NCBI RefSeq assembly: GCF_009906855.1
Contig: NZ_CP047650.1
Span: 3,782,001 to 3,846,000 of the forward strand
DNA from: Xylophilus rhododendri
Lineage (GTDB): Bacteria > Pseudomonadota > Gammaproteobacteria > Burkholderiales > Burkholderiaceae_C
DNA length: 64,000 bases
Reading direction: 5' to 3'
The notes under the pieces are model-generated. The model had not been told where the DNA came from and ran no database searches. It saw nothing but the letters and a program-made list of their open reading frames with translations. Both the position numbers and the translations under genes were made by a program. Positions 44,096-53,797 of this stretch are shown here, in pieces (the first letter of the stretch is position 1; every line of letters begins with the position of its first letter).

Positions 44096-44203
44096 ATCGA
44101 GGGCATACAAACAACGGCCCAGCAAAAGTCCGTCGCCGCATCGAACTTCCGGCATCACACGCACTCAAGCGCTCACATCCCCATCGGCATTGAAGTTTTC
44201 ACC

Positions 44204-46000
44204 ATGCACATCCGCGGACAAAGCAGCGGCCTCAATTTCTCCACCAGCCCGCTCCTGGCCAGCCGCACGCCGGTCTGGCGCAGCAAATTCCTGCTGGCCG
44301 TCATGGCCGCCGGCTTCGCGGTGCTGGCGGGCCGGGCCTTCTATGTGCAGGTGTTCAACAACCGCTTCTTCATCCACCAGGGGGAGATCCGCTTCTCCCG
44401 CACCCTGCTGCTGCCGGCCAGCCGCGGCCGCATCCTGGACCGCAACGGCCTGGTGCTGGCCTCCAGCGTGCCGGCGCCCGACATCTGGGCGATTCCGCAG
44501 GACGTGGAGACCGACGACCCGGCCGTGCTCGCCAAGCTGGAGCAGGTGGCCCGGCTGCTGTCCATGCCCAAGGCCGAGCTGGTGAAGAAGCTGGGCGACC
44601 CCGATCGCAGCTTCGTCTGGGTGCAGCGCCAGGTCGACAAGGACATCGCCGACCGCATCGCCGCCCTGCACGTACCCGGCCTCTACGAGCGCACCGACTA
44701 CAAGCGCGAATACCCCTCCGGCGAGGGCGATGCCCATGTGGTGGGTTTCGCCAACGTGGAGAACATCGGCCAGGAGGGCATGGAGCTGAGCCTCAACCAG
44801 CGCCTGGCAGGCACCTCCGGATCGCGCCGAGTCATCAAGGACCGCATCGGCCGCATCGTGGACGACATCGGCGAGGAAGTTCCGCCGGTCGACGGCCAGG
44901 ACGTGGCCCTGAGCATCGACGACCGCATCCAGTTCATCGCCTACCAGAAGCTGCGCGACGCGGTGGTCGCCAACAAGGCGCATGCCGGCAGCGTGGTGGT
45001 GGTCGATGCCCATACCGGCGAGCTGCTGGCCATGGCCAACTACCCCAGCTTCGATCCCAACGACCGCGGCCACCTCACCGGCGAGCAGCTGCGCAACCGG
45101 GCGATGACCGATGTGTTCGAGCCCGGCTCCACGATGAAGCCGTTGACCGTGGCCACGGCGCTGCAGCTCGGCCGGGTGCAGCCGAACACCATCATCGACA
45201 CCAACCCGGGCTCGGTGGTGGTGACCGGCGCCACCATCCACGACGACGCCAACTTCGGCGTGCTGACGGTGCAGGGCGTGATCCAGAAATCGAGCAACGT
45301 GGGCGCCACCAAGATCTCGCAGCGCATGTCGGCGCACGAGATGTGGGACTCGTTCTCCGCCGTCGGCCTGGGCCGCAAGCCCGACACCGTCTTCCCCGGC
45401 GCCGTCAGCGGAAGGCTGCGGCCCTGGAAGACCTGGCGGCCGGTGGAGCAGGCCACCATGTCCTATGGCTACGGCCTCTCGGCTTCGCTGTTCCAGATCG
45501 CCCATGCCTACACGGCGTTTTCCAACGACGGCAGCGTGATACCGGTGAGTGTGCTGAAGCTCGATGCGCCGCCGCAGGGCGTGCAGGTGTTCTCGCCGCT
45601 GGTCGCCAGCGAGGTGCGCGAGATGATGCACCTGGCCGCCTCGCCCGAAGGCACGGCGCCGCTGGCGCGCACCGACGGCTATTCGGTCGGCGGCAAGACC
45701 GGCACCGCGCACAAGCAGGTCGGCAAGGGCTACGCCAGCAACAAATACCGCGCCTGGTACACCGGCATGTCGCCGATTGACAAGCCGCGCATCATCGTCT
45801 CGGTGATGGTGGACGAGCCCAGCGCCGGCAAGTACTTCGGCGGCCAGGTGGCCGCGCCGGTGTTCAGCCAGGTGGTGCAGCAGACGCTGCGCATCCTGGG
45901 CGTGAGGCCGGACCTGGCCGTCACCTCGGGCGTGGCGATGGCCAAGGACAAGGCCCCGGCGGTGGCCGCGGTATCGGCCTCCAGCGCCGGCCATCTCTGA
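44204..46000 (+). CDS. Penicillin-binding protein, FtsI/PBP3-type transpeptidase
   Basis: 598 residues from ATG 44204. A single N-terminal membrane helix (FLLAVMAAGFAVLAGRAFYV) is followed by a PBP dimerisation domain (SRGRILDRNGLVLASS) and a transpeptidase with STMK (309-312), SSN (363-365) and KTGT (498-501), so all active-site motifs are present. It is a class B enzyme that cross-links peptidoglycan in the periplasm. It is not in a division (dcw) cluster, so it is likely an additional paralogue of FtsI. It is divergent from the siderophore receptor. Confidence 0.9.
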   Translation: MHIRGQSSGLNFSTSPLLASRTPVWRSKFLLAVMAAGFAVLAGRAFYVQVFNNRFFIHQGEIRFSRTLLLPASRGRILDRNGLVLASSVPAPDIWAIPQDVETDDPAVLAKLEQVARLLSMPKAELVKKLGDPDRSFVWVQRQVDKDIADRIAALHVPGLYERTDYKREYPSGEGDAHVVGFANVENIGQEGMELSLNQRLAGTSGSRRVIKDRIGRIVDDIGEEVPPVDGQDVALSIDDRIQFIAYQKLRDAVVANKAHAGSVVVVDAHTGELLAMANYPSFDPNDRGHLTGEQLRNRAMTDVFEPGSTMKPLTVATALQLGRVQPNTIIDTNPGSVVVTGATIHDDANFGVLTVQGVIQKSSNVGATKISQRMSAHEMWDSFSAVGLGRKPDTVFPGAVSGRLRPWKTWRPVEQATMSYGYGLSASLFQIAHAYTAFSNDGSVIPVSVLKLDAPPQGVQVFSPLVASEVREMMHLAASPEGTAPLARTDGYSVGGKTGTAHKQVGKGYASNKYRAWYTGMSPIDKPRIIVSVMVDEPSAGKYFGGQVAAPVFSQVVQQTLRILGVRPDLAVTSGVAMAKDKAPAVAAVSASSAGHL

Positions 46001-46023
46001 GCCGGCTGCGCGGCGGCGCCGCG

Positions 46024-46053
46024 TTGACTGAGTTGTTATAACAAGGATAAGAT
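46024..46053 (+). promoter_or_regulatory. Promoter with internal palindromic operator for the GntR/UTRA operon
   Basis: TTGACT (-35, 46024-46029) and TAAGAT (-10, 46048-46053) are separated by 18 bp. The spacer contains the perfect palindrome TTGTTATAACAA (46033-46044). The same palindrome sits in the same position of the peptide ABC operon promoter at 58289-58318. Confidence 0.75.
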
Positions 46054-46092
46054 CGCCTCCATTCCCCGCAGGCCGGGAGCCATGGAGACCCG

Positions 46093-46917
46093 ATGGTTTT
46101 GAAGACGAAAGCGCCTCGTGTGCCCGAGCCCGCCGCGAAGGTGGCGCGGGTGCCCCTGTACGAGAAGGTGCTGACCACGCTGCGCGAGGAGATCACCGCG
46201 CGCCGCTACGACCAGGCCGGCATCCTGCCCAGCGAGAGCGCGCTCATCGAGCGCTTCGGCGTGTCGCGCATCACCGTGCGCCGCGCCCTCGACGAACTCG
46301 CCCGCGCCGGACTGGTCGAGCGCAACCGCGGCCGCATCACCCGCGTGGTCCCCAGCCTGCCGCCCACCGTCATCGACCTCAGCACCGAACTCGAGACCAC
46401 CCTGGCCCGCTCGGCCGGCCTGGTCATCCGGGTGCTCGGTTTCAAATGGATCAAGCCTGCGGCAGAGATCGCTGAAACGCTGGGCGTGGGTCCGGCCGAG
46501 AAGGTGCTCTGGATCACCCGCCTGCGTTCGCGCGGCGACCAGCCCATCGTGCACACCTCGGTGCACCTGCCGCGCCCGCTCGGCCAGCTGGTCGATGCCG
46601 AGTCGCTGGGCCACCGGCAGCTGGTGGACCTGCTGCGCGCCCAGGGCAAGGTGGCGGCCAGCGCCGAGCAGGTGCTGAGCGCCGCGCCCTGTCCGCCCGA
46701 GCTGGCCGAATGCCTGGCGCTGGCGCCGGGCGAGCCGGTGTTCCGGCTGGAGCGCGTGCTCTTCGATGCACGCCGGAAGCCGATGCTGCGGCTGGTCTCC
46801 TCCTTCCGCTGGGACTGCATGGGCTACCGCATGTCGCTGCGCCAGGACTCGCTGCAGACGGCCACCCATGTCGATCCGCACGACGACACCATGCTCCAGG
46901 CCGAGCACGCCGACTGA
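46093..46917 (+). CDS. GntR-family regulator, HutC/UTRA type
   Basis: 274 residues from ATG 46093, with GGAGA upstream. The winged HTH includes ILPSESALIERFGVSRITVRRAL (about 45-67), and a UTRA effector domain follows (about 100-250, with VLWITRLRSRGDQPIVHTSVHLP split). It heads an operon with the lyase, dehydratase and MlrC genes. A palindrome in its own promoter also occurs twice before the peptide ABC operon at 58.3 kb, so it most likely represses both, with an intermediate of the pathway as inducer. Confidence 0.9.
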   Translation: MVLKTKAPRVPEPAAKVARVPLYEKVLTTLREEITARRYDQAGILPSESALIERFGVSRITVRRALDELARAGLVERNRGRITRVVPSLPPTVIDLSTELETTLARSAGLVIRVLGFKWIKPAAEIAETLGVGPAEKVLWITRLRSRGDQPIVHTSVHLPRPLGQLVDAESLGHRQLVDLLRAQGKVAASAEQVLSAAPCPPELAECLALAPGEPVFRLERVLFDARRKPMLRLVSSFRWDCMGYRMSLRQDSLQTATHVDPHDDTMLQAEHAD

Positions 46918-46940
46918 AAACCCCATCACCTGAATCCAAC

Positions 46941-47810
46941 ATGACACAGGCTTCCAAGCTCCGGGCCCTGATGCAGGGCGATGCCATCGTGCCGCTCGCA
47001 GGCACCTACGACGCGCTTTCGGCCAGGCTCGCCCAGCGGGCCGGTCTGCCGGTGGCCTATGTCAGCGGCTATTGCGTCTCGGCGGCGCTGCTCGGCCAGC
47101 CGGACGTGGGTTATCTCACCCTGCCGGAGATCGTCGGCGTGGCGCGCTCCATCACCGCGCAGGTCGACATCCCCATCATCTGCGACGGCGACGATGGCTA
47201 CGGCAACCACCTCAACACCGGCCGCCTGGTGCGTGAACTCGAACGCGTGGGCGTGGCCGGCGTGCAGATGGAAGACCAGGTCTCGCCCAAGCGCTGCGGC
47301 CACATGCGCGGCAAACGGGTGGTGCCGGCGCGCGACATGGTGGCCAAGATCCGCGCGGCGGTGGATACCCGGCGCGATGCGGACTTCGTGGTCATCGCCC
47401 GCACCGATGCGATCGCGGTGGAGGGCTTCGAGGCCGCCATGGAGCGCGCCCATGCCTACAGCGAGGCCGGCGCCGACGTGATCTTCCTGGAGGCGCCCGA
47501 GACCCTGGAGCAGGCCCGCGCCGTGCCGGCAGCCTTTGCCCAACCGACCGTCTTCAACTGGGCCTACGGCGGCCGCTCGCCACTGCCGACGACCGAGGAA
47601 GTCAAGGCCATGGGCTACAAGTTCCTGCTGTGCCCGGACACCATCTTCGCCGTCACCCGCACCCTGCTCGAGGTGTACGGCGAGGTGGCGCGCACCGGCA
47701 CCTATGCCGCCGTCACCGACCGCATGAGCAGCTTCGACGAGTTCAACGACCTGATCGGCCTGGCCGGCGTGGCCGAGCTCGATCGCCGGTACGGCCCGCC
47801 GCAGCCATGA
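46941..47810 (+). CDS. Isocitrate lyase/PEP mutase superfamily lyase
   Basis: 289 residues. The family signature [11 protein letters not shown] (compare K-K-C-G-H of isocitrate lyases) carries the catalytic cysteine, and [10 protein letters not shown] binds the metal. The size fits the methylisocitrate lyase, 2,3-dimethylmalate lyase and oxaloacetate decarboxylase-like group rather than true isocitrate lyase. The next two genes encode a dehydratase of the aconitase family, as in pathways where a malate-type acid is first isomerised and then cleaved. Overlaps the next gene by 4 bp. Confidence 0.88.
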   Translation: MTQASKLRALMQGDAIVPLAGTYDALSARLAQRAGLPVAYVSGYCVSAALLGQPDVGYLTLPEIVGVARSITAQVDIPIICDGDDGYGNHLNTGRLVRELERVGVAGVQMEDQVSPKRCGHMRGKRVVPARDMVAKIRAAVDTRRDADFVVIARTDAIAVEGFEAAMERAHAYSEAGADVIFLEAPETLEQARAVPAAFAQPTVFNWAYGGRSPLPTTEEVKAMGYKFLLCPDTIFAVTRTLLEVYGEVARTGTYAAVTDRMSSFDEFNDLIGLAGVAELDRRYGPPQP

Positions 47811-48304
47811 CCCTCGCCCTGCAGCTCGCCGGCCGGGTGATGACGGTGGGCGACGACATCAGCACCGACCTGATCTATCCCGCCCGCTACATGCCGCTGC
47901 GAGCGCCGCAGGAGCAGGCCGCCCATGTGCTCGAAGGCCTGGGCGAGGCCGCCAACGCGCAGGCCCGCTCCAGCGCGGTGCTGGCCGCCGGCTGGAACTT
48001 CGGCTGCGGCAGCTCGCGCGAGCAGGCGGCCACGGCCCTGCGCCATGCAGGCGTGCGGCTGGTGGTGGCCCGTTCCTTCGCGCGGCTCTTCTTTCGCAAC
48101 TGCATCAACACCGGCCTGCCGGTGATCGAGAGCGAGGCCCTGGCCGATCGCCTGCTGGCCGGCGAGGAGGTGGCCGTGGACCTCGAAGCGGGCATCGCCC
48201 GCATGGCTTCCGGCGAGCTGCGCTTCGCGCCCCTGCCCGAACCCCTGCTCGACATCCTGCGCCACGGCGGCCTGCTCGGCCACCTGCGGGGGCAGGCCGC
48301 ATGA
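47807..48304 (+). CDS. Aconitase-family dehydratase small subunit (LeuD-like)
   Basis: 165 residues. It forms the swivel domain of a two-subunit hydro-lyase. [18 protein letters not shown] and [13 protein letters not shown] are the substrate-binding signatures of the LeuD/homoaconitase small-subunit family. It overlaps both neighbours by 4 bp. Given the lyase next door it is probably not the leucine pathway enzyme but a catabolic dehydratase, for instance for a methyl-substituted malate; the substrate is inference. Confidence 0.87.
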   Translation: MTLALQLAGRVMTVGDDISTDLIYPARYMPLRAPQEQAAHVLEGLGEAANAQARSSAVLAAGWNFGCGSSREQAATALRHAGVRLVVARSFARLFFRNCINTGLPVIESEALADRLLAGEEVAVDLEAGIARMASGELRFAPLPEPLLDILRHGGLLGHLRGQAA

Positions 48305-49575
48305 ACCACGCGCCCATGACCCTGGCCGAGAAGGCCCTTTCGCGCGCCGCCGGCCAGCCGCTGAAGGCCGGCGACTTCGCGGTGGTGCAGCCCGACTGGT
48401 GCTTCACGCCCGACGACGCCATCGGCCCCATCATCGATTACCTCCAGGAGGCCGGCGTGCGGCGCCCGGCGCATCCGGCGCGGCTCGGCCTGGTATACGA
48501 CCACTACGCCCCGGCCGGCGAGATCGGCATGGCGGGCGTGCATGCACGCGGCCGGCGTTTCGTGGCGGAGCACGGCATCGCCCACTTCTTCGACATCGGC
48601 AGCGGCATCTCGCACCAGCTGCTGATGGAGCGCGGCATCGTGCGGCCGGGCCAGCTGGTCTTCAATGCCGATTCGCACACCACCATGCTGGGCGCGGCGG
48701 CCGCCTTCGGCACCGGCATAGGCGCCAGCGAGACGGCCTATGTATGGGCCACCGGCCGCATCTGGCTGCGCGTGCCGGCCACGCTGCGGATCGTGCTGCA
48801 CGGCCGGCTCGGCGCGGGCGCCACCGCCAAGGACGTCTGCCTGCAGCTGTTGCGCCGGCATGGCGCCCGCCTGGCCACCTACCGCGCCATCGAGTTCCAC
48901 GGCGAAGGCGCCGCCGGGCTCGACATGCCGCAGCGCATGACGCTCTGCAACATGGGCGTGGAGCTGGGCGCCAAGGCAGCGATGTTCCCCTTCGACGCGG
49001 TCACGCAACGCTTCTTCGATGCCCTGGGCATCGCGGTGGACGCGCAGGCCGGCCGGCCCGACGAGGGCGCCGTCTACGAGAGCACCGTCGAACTCGACTT
49101 GGCCGCCGTCTCGCCCATGGTGGCCTGCCCGCCCACGGTGGACAACGTGCGTCCCCTGTCCGAACTCTCGGGCATCCGCATCGACCAGGCCTTCCTCGGC
49201 TCCTGCACCAACGGCCGCATTGACGACCTGCGCGCCGCCGCCGAGGTGCTGCGCGGCCGGCGGGTGGCGGCCGGCGTGCGCATGATCGTCACGCCGGCCT
49301 CGTCGGCCACCTACGGCGAGGCGCTGCGCGACGGCACCATCGAAGTGCTGCATGCCGCCGGCTGCGTGGTCACGCCGCCCGGCTGCGGTGCCTGCGCCGG
49401 CCTGCACCTGGGCGTGCTGGGGGCGGGGGAGACCTGCGTGTCCTCCTCCAACCGCAACTTCACCGGCCGCATGGGCGCGCAGGACTCCGAGATCTATCTC
49501 GCCAGCCCCGCCGTCGTGGCCGCCAGCGCGGTGGCCGGCCACCTGGCCGACCCGCGCTCGCTCGCTCCGCTCTGA
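48301..49575 (+). CDS. Aconitase-family dehydratase large subunit (LeuC-like)
   Basis: 424 residues. It carries the [4Fe-4S] cluster; cysteines are in GSCTNGR and PPGCGACAG, and [21 protein letters not shown] is the family signature. The length fits the LeuC/homoaconitase large-subunit type (about 420) rather than the longer standard LeuC (about 470). It is translationally coupled to the small subunit. MlrC follows after 29 bp. Confidence 0.9.
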   Translation: MNHAPMTLAEKALSRAAGQPLKAGDFAVVQPDWCFTPDDAIGPIIDYLQEAGVRRPAHPARLGLVYDHYAPAGEIGMAGVHARGRRFVAEHGIAHFFDIGSGISHQLLMERGIVRPGQLVFNADSHTTMLGAAAAFGTGIGASETAYVWATGRIWLRVPATLRIVLHGRLGAGATAKDVCLQLLRRHGARLATYRAIEFHGEGAAGLDMPQRMTLCNMGVELGAKAAMFPFDAVTQRFFDALGIAVDAQAGRPDEGAVYESTVELDLAAVSPMVACPPTVDNVRPLSELSGIRIDQAFLGSCTNGRIDDLRAAAEVLRGRRVAAGVRMIVTPASSATYGEALRDGTIEVLHAAGCVVTPPGCGACAGLHLGVLGAGETCVSSSNRNFTGRMGAQDSEIYLASPAVVAASAVAGHLADPRSLAPL

Positions 49576-49604
49576 ACAGAACCACCCTCGCCAGAAAGTC
49601 CGCC

Positions 49605-51086
49605 ATGCGCATGTTCACCGCCTCCCTGGGCACCGAGTCGAACACCTTCTCGCCGATGTTCACCAGCCTGGACGACTACCGCGAGGCGGTCTACGTGGCG
49701 CCCGGCGAGCATCCGGCCGACATCCCCATGCAGTGCACCGCCCAGCTGGTGGTGGCCCGCGAGTTCGCCGCGCGCGAGGGCTTCGAGCTGGTGGAGGGCA
49801 GCTGCTTCTTCGCCAGCCCGGGCGGCATCACCAACCGGCAGGACTACGAGTTCATGCGCGACACCATCCTGCGCGAGATCGCCGCCGCGATGCCGCTGGA
49901 CACCCTGGTGCTCGGCCTGCACGGCGCCATGGTGGCCGACGGCTATGACGACACCGAGGGCGACCTGATCGATGCCGCCCGCGCCATCGTGGGCGATGGC
50001 TGCGTGCTCGGCGTGGAACTCGATCCCCACTGCCACCTCACCCTGCGCCGGGTGCGGCAGGCCGACGCCATCGTCATGTACAAGGAATATCCGCACACCG
50101 ACACCATGGAGGCGGCGCGCGAGCTGATCGAGATCGTGCTGAAGATCGTGCGCGGCGCCGCGCGGCCGGTGATGTCGGTGTACGACTGCAAGCAGCTCGG
50201 CAGCTTCCCCACCACCCACCCGGAGATGCGCGCCTTCGTCGACTACGTGAAGACGCTGGAGAACCAGGGCCCCATCCTGTCGATCTCCATCGGCCACAGC
50301 TATCCCTACGGCGACGTGCCCGAGCTGGGTGCCCGCATCCTGGTGATCGCCGATGACGACAAGGCAGCGGGCGATGCCATGGCCGAACGCGTAGGACGGC
50401 AGTTCATGCAGCTGCGCGGCCGCACCACGCCGGCCTTCCTCGGCATCGACGCCGGCCTCGACGCCGCCCTGGCCCGCGCCGCCACCGCCAGCGCGCCCAT
50501 CGTGGTGACCGATGCGGCCGACAACGCCGGCGGCGGCGCACCGGCGGACAACACCAGCATCCTGCACCGGCTGATCGAGCGCGGCATCACCGACGCCGCC
50601 CTGGCCCCGCTGTGGGATCCGATGGCCGTGCGCCACTGCTTCTCGGCCGGCGTCGGCGCCCGCTTCAGGCTGCGTTTCGGCGGCAAGACCGGCACCATCT
50701 CCGGCGCGCCGGTCGATGCCGATGTGGAAGTGCTGGCCCTGGTGCGCGACGCCTGGCAGACCTACGGCCCGGCCCGCACCACGCTGGGCGACGCGGCGGC
50801 GGTGCGCATCGGCGGCGTGGAGGTGGTGATCAACAGCAGCCGCACCCAGGCGCTGGGGCCGGAGCTGTTCAGCCAGTTCGGCATCGACATCGCTGGCAAG
50901 CGCCTGCTGGTGCTGAAGTCGAGCAACCATTTCATGGCCGGTTTCGGCCAGCTGATCGGCGGCGTGGTGCATGTGCACACCGACGGCCTGCTGGTGCGCG
51001 ACGACTACCGCCGCATCGCGTACAGCCGGGTGCAGCGGCCGATCTGGCCGCTGGACGAGGCCTTGCAGGGGGAGCTGCTGTACTGA
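49605..51086 (+). CDS. M81 family metallopeptidase (MlrC, microcystinase C-like)
   Basis: 493 residues. ASLGTESNTFSP at the N-terminus, LHGAMVADGYDDTEGDL and ELDPHCHLT in the first half and VVTDAADNAGGGAPADNT in the second are the hallmarks of the MlrC family, named after the enzyme that degrades linearised microcystin. Most members have unknown peptide-like or amide substrates. It is the last gene of the GntR/UTRA operon and faces a peptide ABC importer operon, so it may hydrolyse the imported compound. Confidence 0.9.
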   Translation: MRMFTASLGTESNTFSPMFTSLDDYREAVYVAPGEHPADIPMQCTAQLVVAREFAAREGFELVEGSCFFASPGGITNRQDYEFMRDTILREIAAAMPLDTLVLGLHGAMVADGYDDTEGDLIDAARAIVGDGCVLGVELDPHCHLTLRRVRQADAIVMYKEYPHTDTMEAARELIEIVLKIVRGAARPVMSVYDCKQLGSFPTTHPEMRAFVDYVKTLENQGPILSISIGHSYPYGDVPELGARILVIADDDKAAGDAMAERVGRQFMQLRGRTTPAFLGIDAGLDAALARAATASAPIVVTDAADNAGGGAPADNTSILHRLIERGITDAALAPLWDPMAVRHCFSAGVGARFRLRFGGKTGTISGAPVDADVEVLALVRDAWQTYGPARTTLGDAAAVRIGGVEVVINSSRTQALGPELFSQFGIDIAGKRLLVLKSSNHFMAGFGQLIGGVVHVHTDGLLVRDDYRRIAYSRVQRPIWPLDEALQGELLY

Positions 51087-51103
51087 GATCGCGCCGTGCG
51101 CAA

Positions 51104-51649
51104 TCAAGGGTGGGCGGTCGCCATGCCCTTGAACGCCGGCTCCCTGATCAGCCTGCCGTAATCGATCAGGGCCACGGATTTCACATCCGCCAACGCAACC
51201 CGTCCCTTGAGGCGCGCATTCAAGGCGTCGCGCAGGCCTTGAAGATGCACGGTCAACGTGGCCGGAAGTTCAATCGCGACCACCAGCTTCAGCGGCATCG
51301 TGGCCTGTGCCGCGGCGGGCAGTTCGGCCTTCAACTGCCGGCCCCAGGTGGTATCGGCCCACGCGGCCAGCAACATCAGGACCGAATCTGTGATCTTGTC
51401 GATCAAAGCGTCGAAGCGAAAGGGCGCGGGCCGTCCTTTGGCCGGTACCAGATCGGCATCCGTCAGAGTGCCAGCGATCTGCACAAAGCTGCGCACTTCC
51501 AGCAGGAACAACTTGCCGGTGTCGATCCAGGCAAAGTCCATCTCCTTGAGCTTGCGGCCGCTCAGCAAGCGGTAAGCCGGTAGATCCGAAAACCGGAAAT
51601 GCCGGCCTGCCGGCAAATCCAAGCGCAGGCCGGATTCGAAGTACTCCGC
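51104..51649 (-). CDS. Unknown protein coupled to an AAA ATPase, weak nuclease-like motif
   Basis: 181 residues if started at the GTG at 51649, 7 bp after the ATPase stop; the frame is open to an ATG at 51715 that would overlap the ATPase by 59 bp. Not recognised. The stretch KEMDFAWIDTGKLFLLEVRS (near residues 35-54) has the strand-D...strand-E-x-(K/R) spacing seen in PD-(D/E)xK nucleases, but with Arg at the lysine position, so this is only a hint. GC content is below that of the flanking operons. Together with the ATPase it resembles two-gene defence modules. Confidence 0.65.
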   Translation of the reverse strand, partial: AEYFESGLRLDLPAGRHFRFSDLPAYRLLSGRKLKEMDFAWIDTGKLFLLEVRSFVQIAGTLTDADLVPAKGRPAPFRFDALIDKITDSVLMLLAAWADTTWGRQLKAELPAAAQATMPLKLVVAIELPATLTVHLQGLRDALNARLKGRVALADVKSVALIDYGRLIREPAFKGMATAHP

Positions 51650-51656
51650 CACGTCT

Positions 51657-52727
51657 TCAGCCCGCCAGGTCCAGTTGCACGTCGAGATCGAACAGGCGCA
51701 GCGACTCCGCAACAATGGGGTTGTCCGGCAAGCCTTCGGCCAGCATGGTCACCATGCCGACAACGCCTGCCCCCTCCTGCTTTCGCAAGTCCAGCAGGGA
51801 GTAGTCCGCCTGGTTTTCGCGCGCCAACTGCTCCAGGCGCTTGAGCAGGAAGTAGCTGTGCGTCGTCAGGTACACCTGGATCCCGGACTGTGCGAATTCG
51901 TGCAGCATCTCCGCGAACAGCACGATGGCCTTGGGATGCAGGTTGACCTCGGGCTCATCCACGAACAGCATGCAGCCGCCCGCCGGTGTCAGGCGGCGGT
52001 TGCGCATCAGCCGCGACAGGATGCCGATCTTCTTGATGCCCTCGGCCGTCTGGTGCATGTTGAACGTCTCCTTGCCGCGGCGAAAGACGATGTTGCCGTC
52101 CTTTTCCATCTCGACCTCGCCGCCGCCGGTCACGTCCTCCAGGTGGGCCAGGGCCCTCTTGATGTTGGCCTGCAGCGAGCCCGAGGTCGTAGGCTGCCGG
52201 AAATCCTGCACCAGGTCGTAATAGGTGTCGTCGAAAGCGGCGATCTCGACCGTCTCGCGTGTCGCCACGATCGCATCGAAGATCGACAGGATTTCCTTGG
52301 GTGGCAGGAAGGTCGCCTTGCTGCCATGGAGTGCAGGCAAGCCATGGGTCTGCAGTTCGACGATCCTGCTCACCGTGTCCTTACCGAAGGCGAATTTCAA
52401 GCGTCCAGCGGCGTTCCAGCTCAAGTCCACGCTCAGGCGATTGCCCGAACCACGCGTCACCAGTCGTCCCAGTTCCATTTTCTGTGGCAGGAAAGTCCAG
52501 CGCAGTTTCTGTGCGAGCAATTCGGGCAGGTCTTTGGGCTCGGGACCAGCCTGTTTCCTGGAGTAGTCCTCGATGGCCCGGCTCATCGAGTACAGCAGCT
52601 TCAGCAGATGCGTCTTGCCCGTATCGTTTTCGCCAATGATCACATTGAGCGAAGCGTGTTGCCGCCACTCCAGCGGCTGCTGGAATGCGACGAAGTTTTC
52701 GATGACGAGTGATTTCAATGCGGGCAT
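51657..52727 (-). CDS. AAA family ATPase of the OLD/RecF type
   Basis: 356 residues. An ABC-type ATPase: Walker A GENDTGKT (32-39), Walker B LFVDEPEVNLHPKA (254-267), and an H-loop TTHSYF (288-293). The motif TFLPPKEILS (139-148) and overall size match the AAA_15/AAA_21 ATPases found in defence pairs such as PARIS, Septu and OLD-like systems. The companion gene starts at its stop. The pair is inserted between mlrC and the peptide ABC operon and has lower GC than either. No TOPRIM domain is fused to it. Confidence 0.82.
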   Translation of the reverse strand: MPALKSLVIENFVAFQQPLEWRQHASLNVIIGENDTGKTHLLKLLYSMSRAIEDYSRKQAGPEPKDLPELLAQKLRWTFLPQKMELGRLVTRGSGNRLSVDLSWNAAGRLKFAFGKDTVSRIVELQTHGLPALHGSKATFLPPKEILSIFDAIVATRETVEIAAFDDTYYDLVQDFRQPTTSGSLQANIKRALAHLEDVTGGGEVEMEKDGNIVFRRGKETFNMHQTAEGIKKIGILSRLMRNRRLTPAGGCMLFVDEPEVNLHPKAIVLFAEMLHEFAQSGIQVYLTTHSYFLLKRLEQLARENQADYSLLDLRKQEGAGVVGMVTMLAEGLPDNPIVAESLRLFDLDVQLDLAG

Positions 52728-52819
52728 GACGCGTAGGGCCGGTCGGCACGAAACTTTGCGGATGTGCAGGATAGCAAAGGCGTGCAGGAGGCGGTCTCAG
52801 GCCGCAAAGCCCGAAAGGG

Positions 52820-53797
52820 TCAGCTCGCCAGGTGGCAGGCCACCCGATGCCCCGCCCGCGGCTCGCGCAGCAGCGGCTCCTCCACCCGGCAGCGGTCCAT
52901 CGCATAGGGGCAGCGGGTGTGGAAGTGGCAACCGCTCGGCCGGTGGATGGGGCTGGGCACGTCGCCGTCGAGGATGATGCGTTCGACCTTGCGGGTCGGG
53001 TCCGGCACCGGCGCGGCCGACAGCAGCGCCTGGGTGTAGGGATGCAGGGGGCGGGCGAAGAGCGAGCGCTTGTCGGTGATCTCGACGATGCGGCCGAGGT
53101 ACATCACCGCCACCCGGTGGCACAGGTGCTCGATCACCGCCAGGTCGTGCGAAATGAAGAGATAGGACACACCCATCTGCTTCTGCACGTCGCCCAGCAG
53201 GTTGATGACCTGGGCCTGCACCGAGACGTCCAGCGCGGAGACCGCCTCGTCGCAGATGATCAGTCCCGGCTCCAGCGCCATCGCGCGGGCGATCACCAGG
53301 CGCTGGCGCTGGCCGCCGGAGAACTCGTGGGCGAAGCGCTCCATCTGGTCCGGCCGCAGGCCGACCTGCTCGAACAGGGTGGCCACGCGCTGGCGGATTG
53401 CGGCCTCGTCGCCGCCGCCGAAATTGCGCAGCGGCTCGGCCACCAGCTCGCGTGCCCGCATGCGCGGGTTGAGCGAGGAATACGGGTCCTGGAAGATCGC
53501 CTGCATGTTGCGCCGGTAGGGCCGCATGGCCGAGGCCCGCATGCCGTCGATGCGCACGCCGGCCACATGCAGCTTGCCGGCCGTGGGGTCGACCAGGCGC
53601 AGGATCAGCTTGCCCACGGTGGACTTGCCGCAGCCCGATTCGCCGACCAGGCCCAGCGTCTCGCCGCGGGCGATGTCGAAGCTGATGCCGTCCACCGCAT
53701 GCACCGGCGGCGAGCGGCGCGACCACAGGCCGGTATCGACGCGGTAATGCTTCTTCAGGTCGCGCACCTGGAGCACGGGAGCGATGGTGGTGTTCAT
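52820..53797 (-). CDS. Oligopeptide ABC transporter ATPase (OppF/DppF type)
   Basis: 325 residues from ATG 53797. Walker [10 protein letters not shown], signature [17 protein letters not shown], Walker [13 protein letters not shown] and the C-terminal oligopeptide transporter extension ([13 protein letters not shown], with cysteines that can bind an Fe-S cluster) are present. It overlaps the other ATPase gene by 4 bp. Last gene of the five-gene importer operon. Confidence 0.93.
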   Translation of the reverse strand: MNTTIAPVLQVRDLKKHYRVDTGLWSRRSPPVHAVDGISFDIARGETLGLVGESGCGKSTVGKLILRLVDPTAGKLHVAGVRIDGMRASAMRPYRRNMQAIFQDPYSSLNPRMRARELVAEPLRNFGGGDEAAIRQRVATLFEQVGLRPDQMERFAHEFSGGQRQRLVIARAMALEPGLIICDEAVSALDVSVQAQVINLLGDVQKQMGVSYLFISHDLAVIEHLCHRVAVMYLGRIVEITDKRSLFARPLHPYTQALLSAAPVPDPTRKVERIILDGDVPSPIHRPSGCHFHTRCPYAMDRCRVEEPLLREPRAGHRVACHLAS

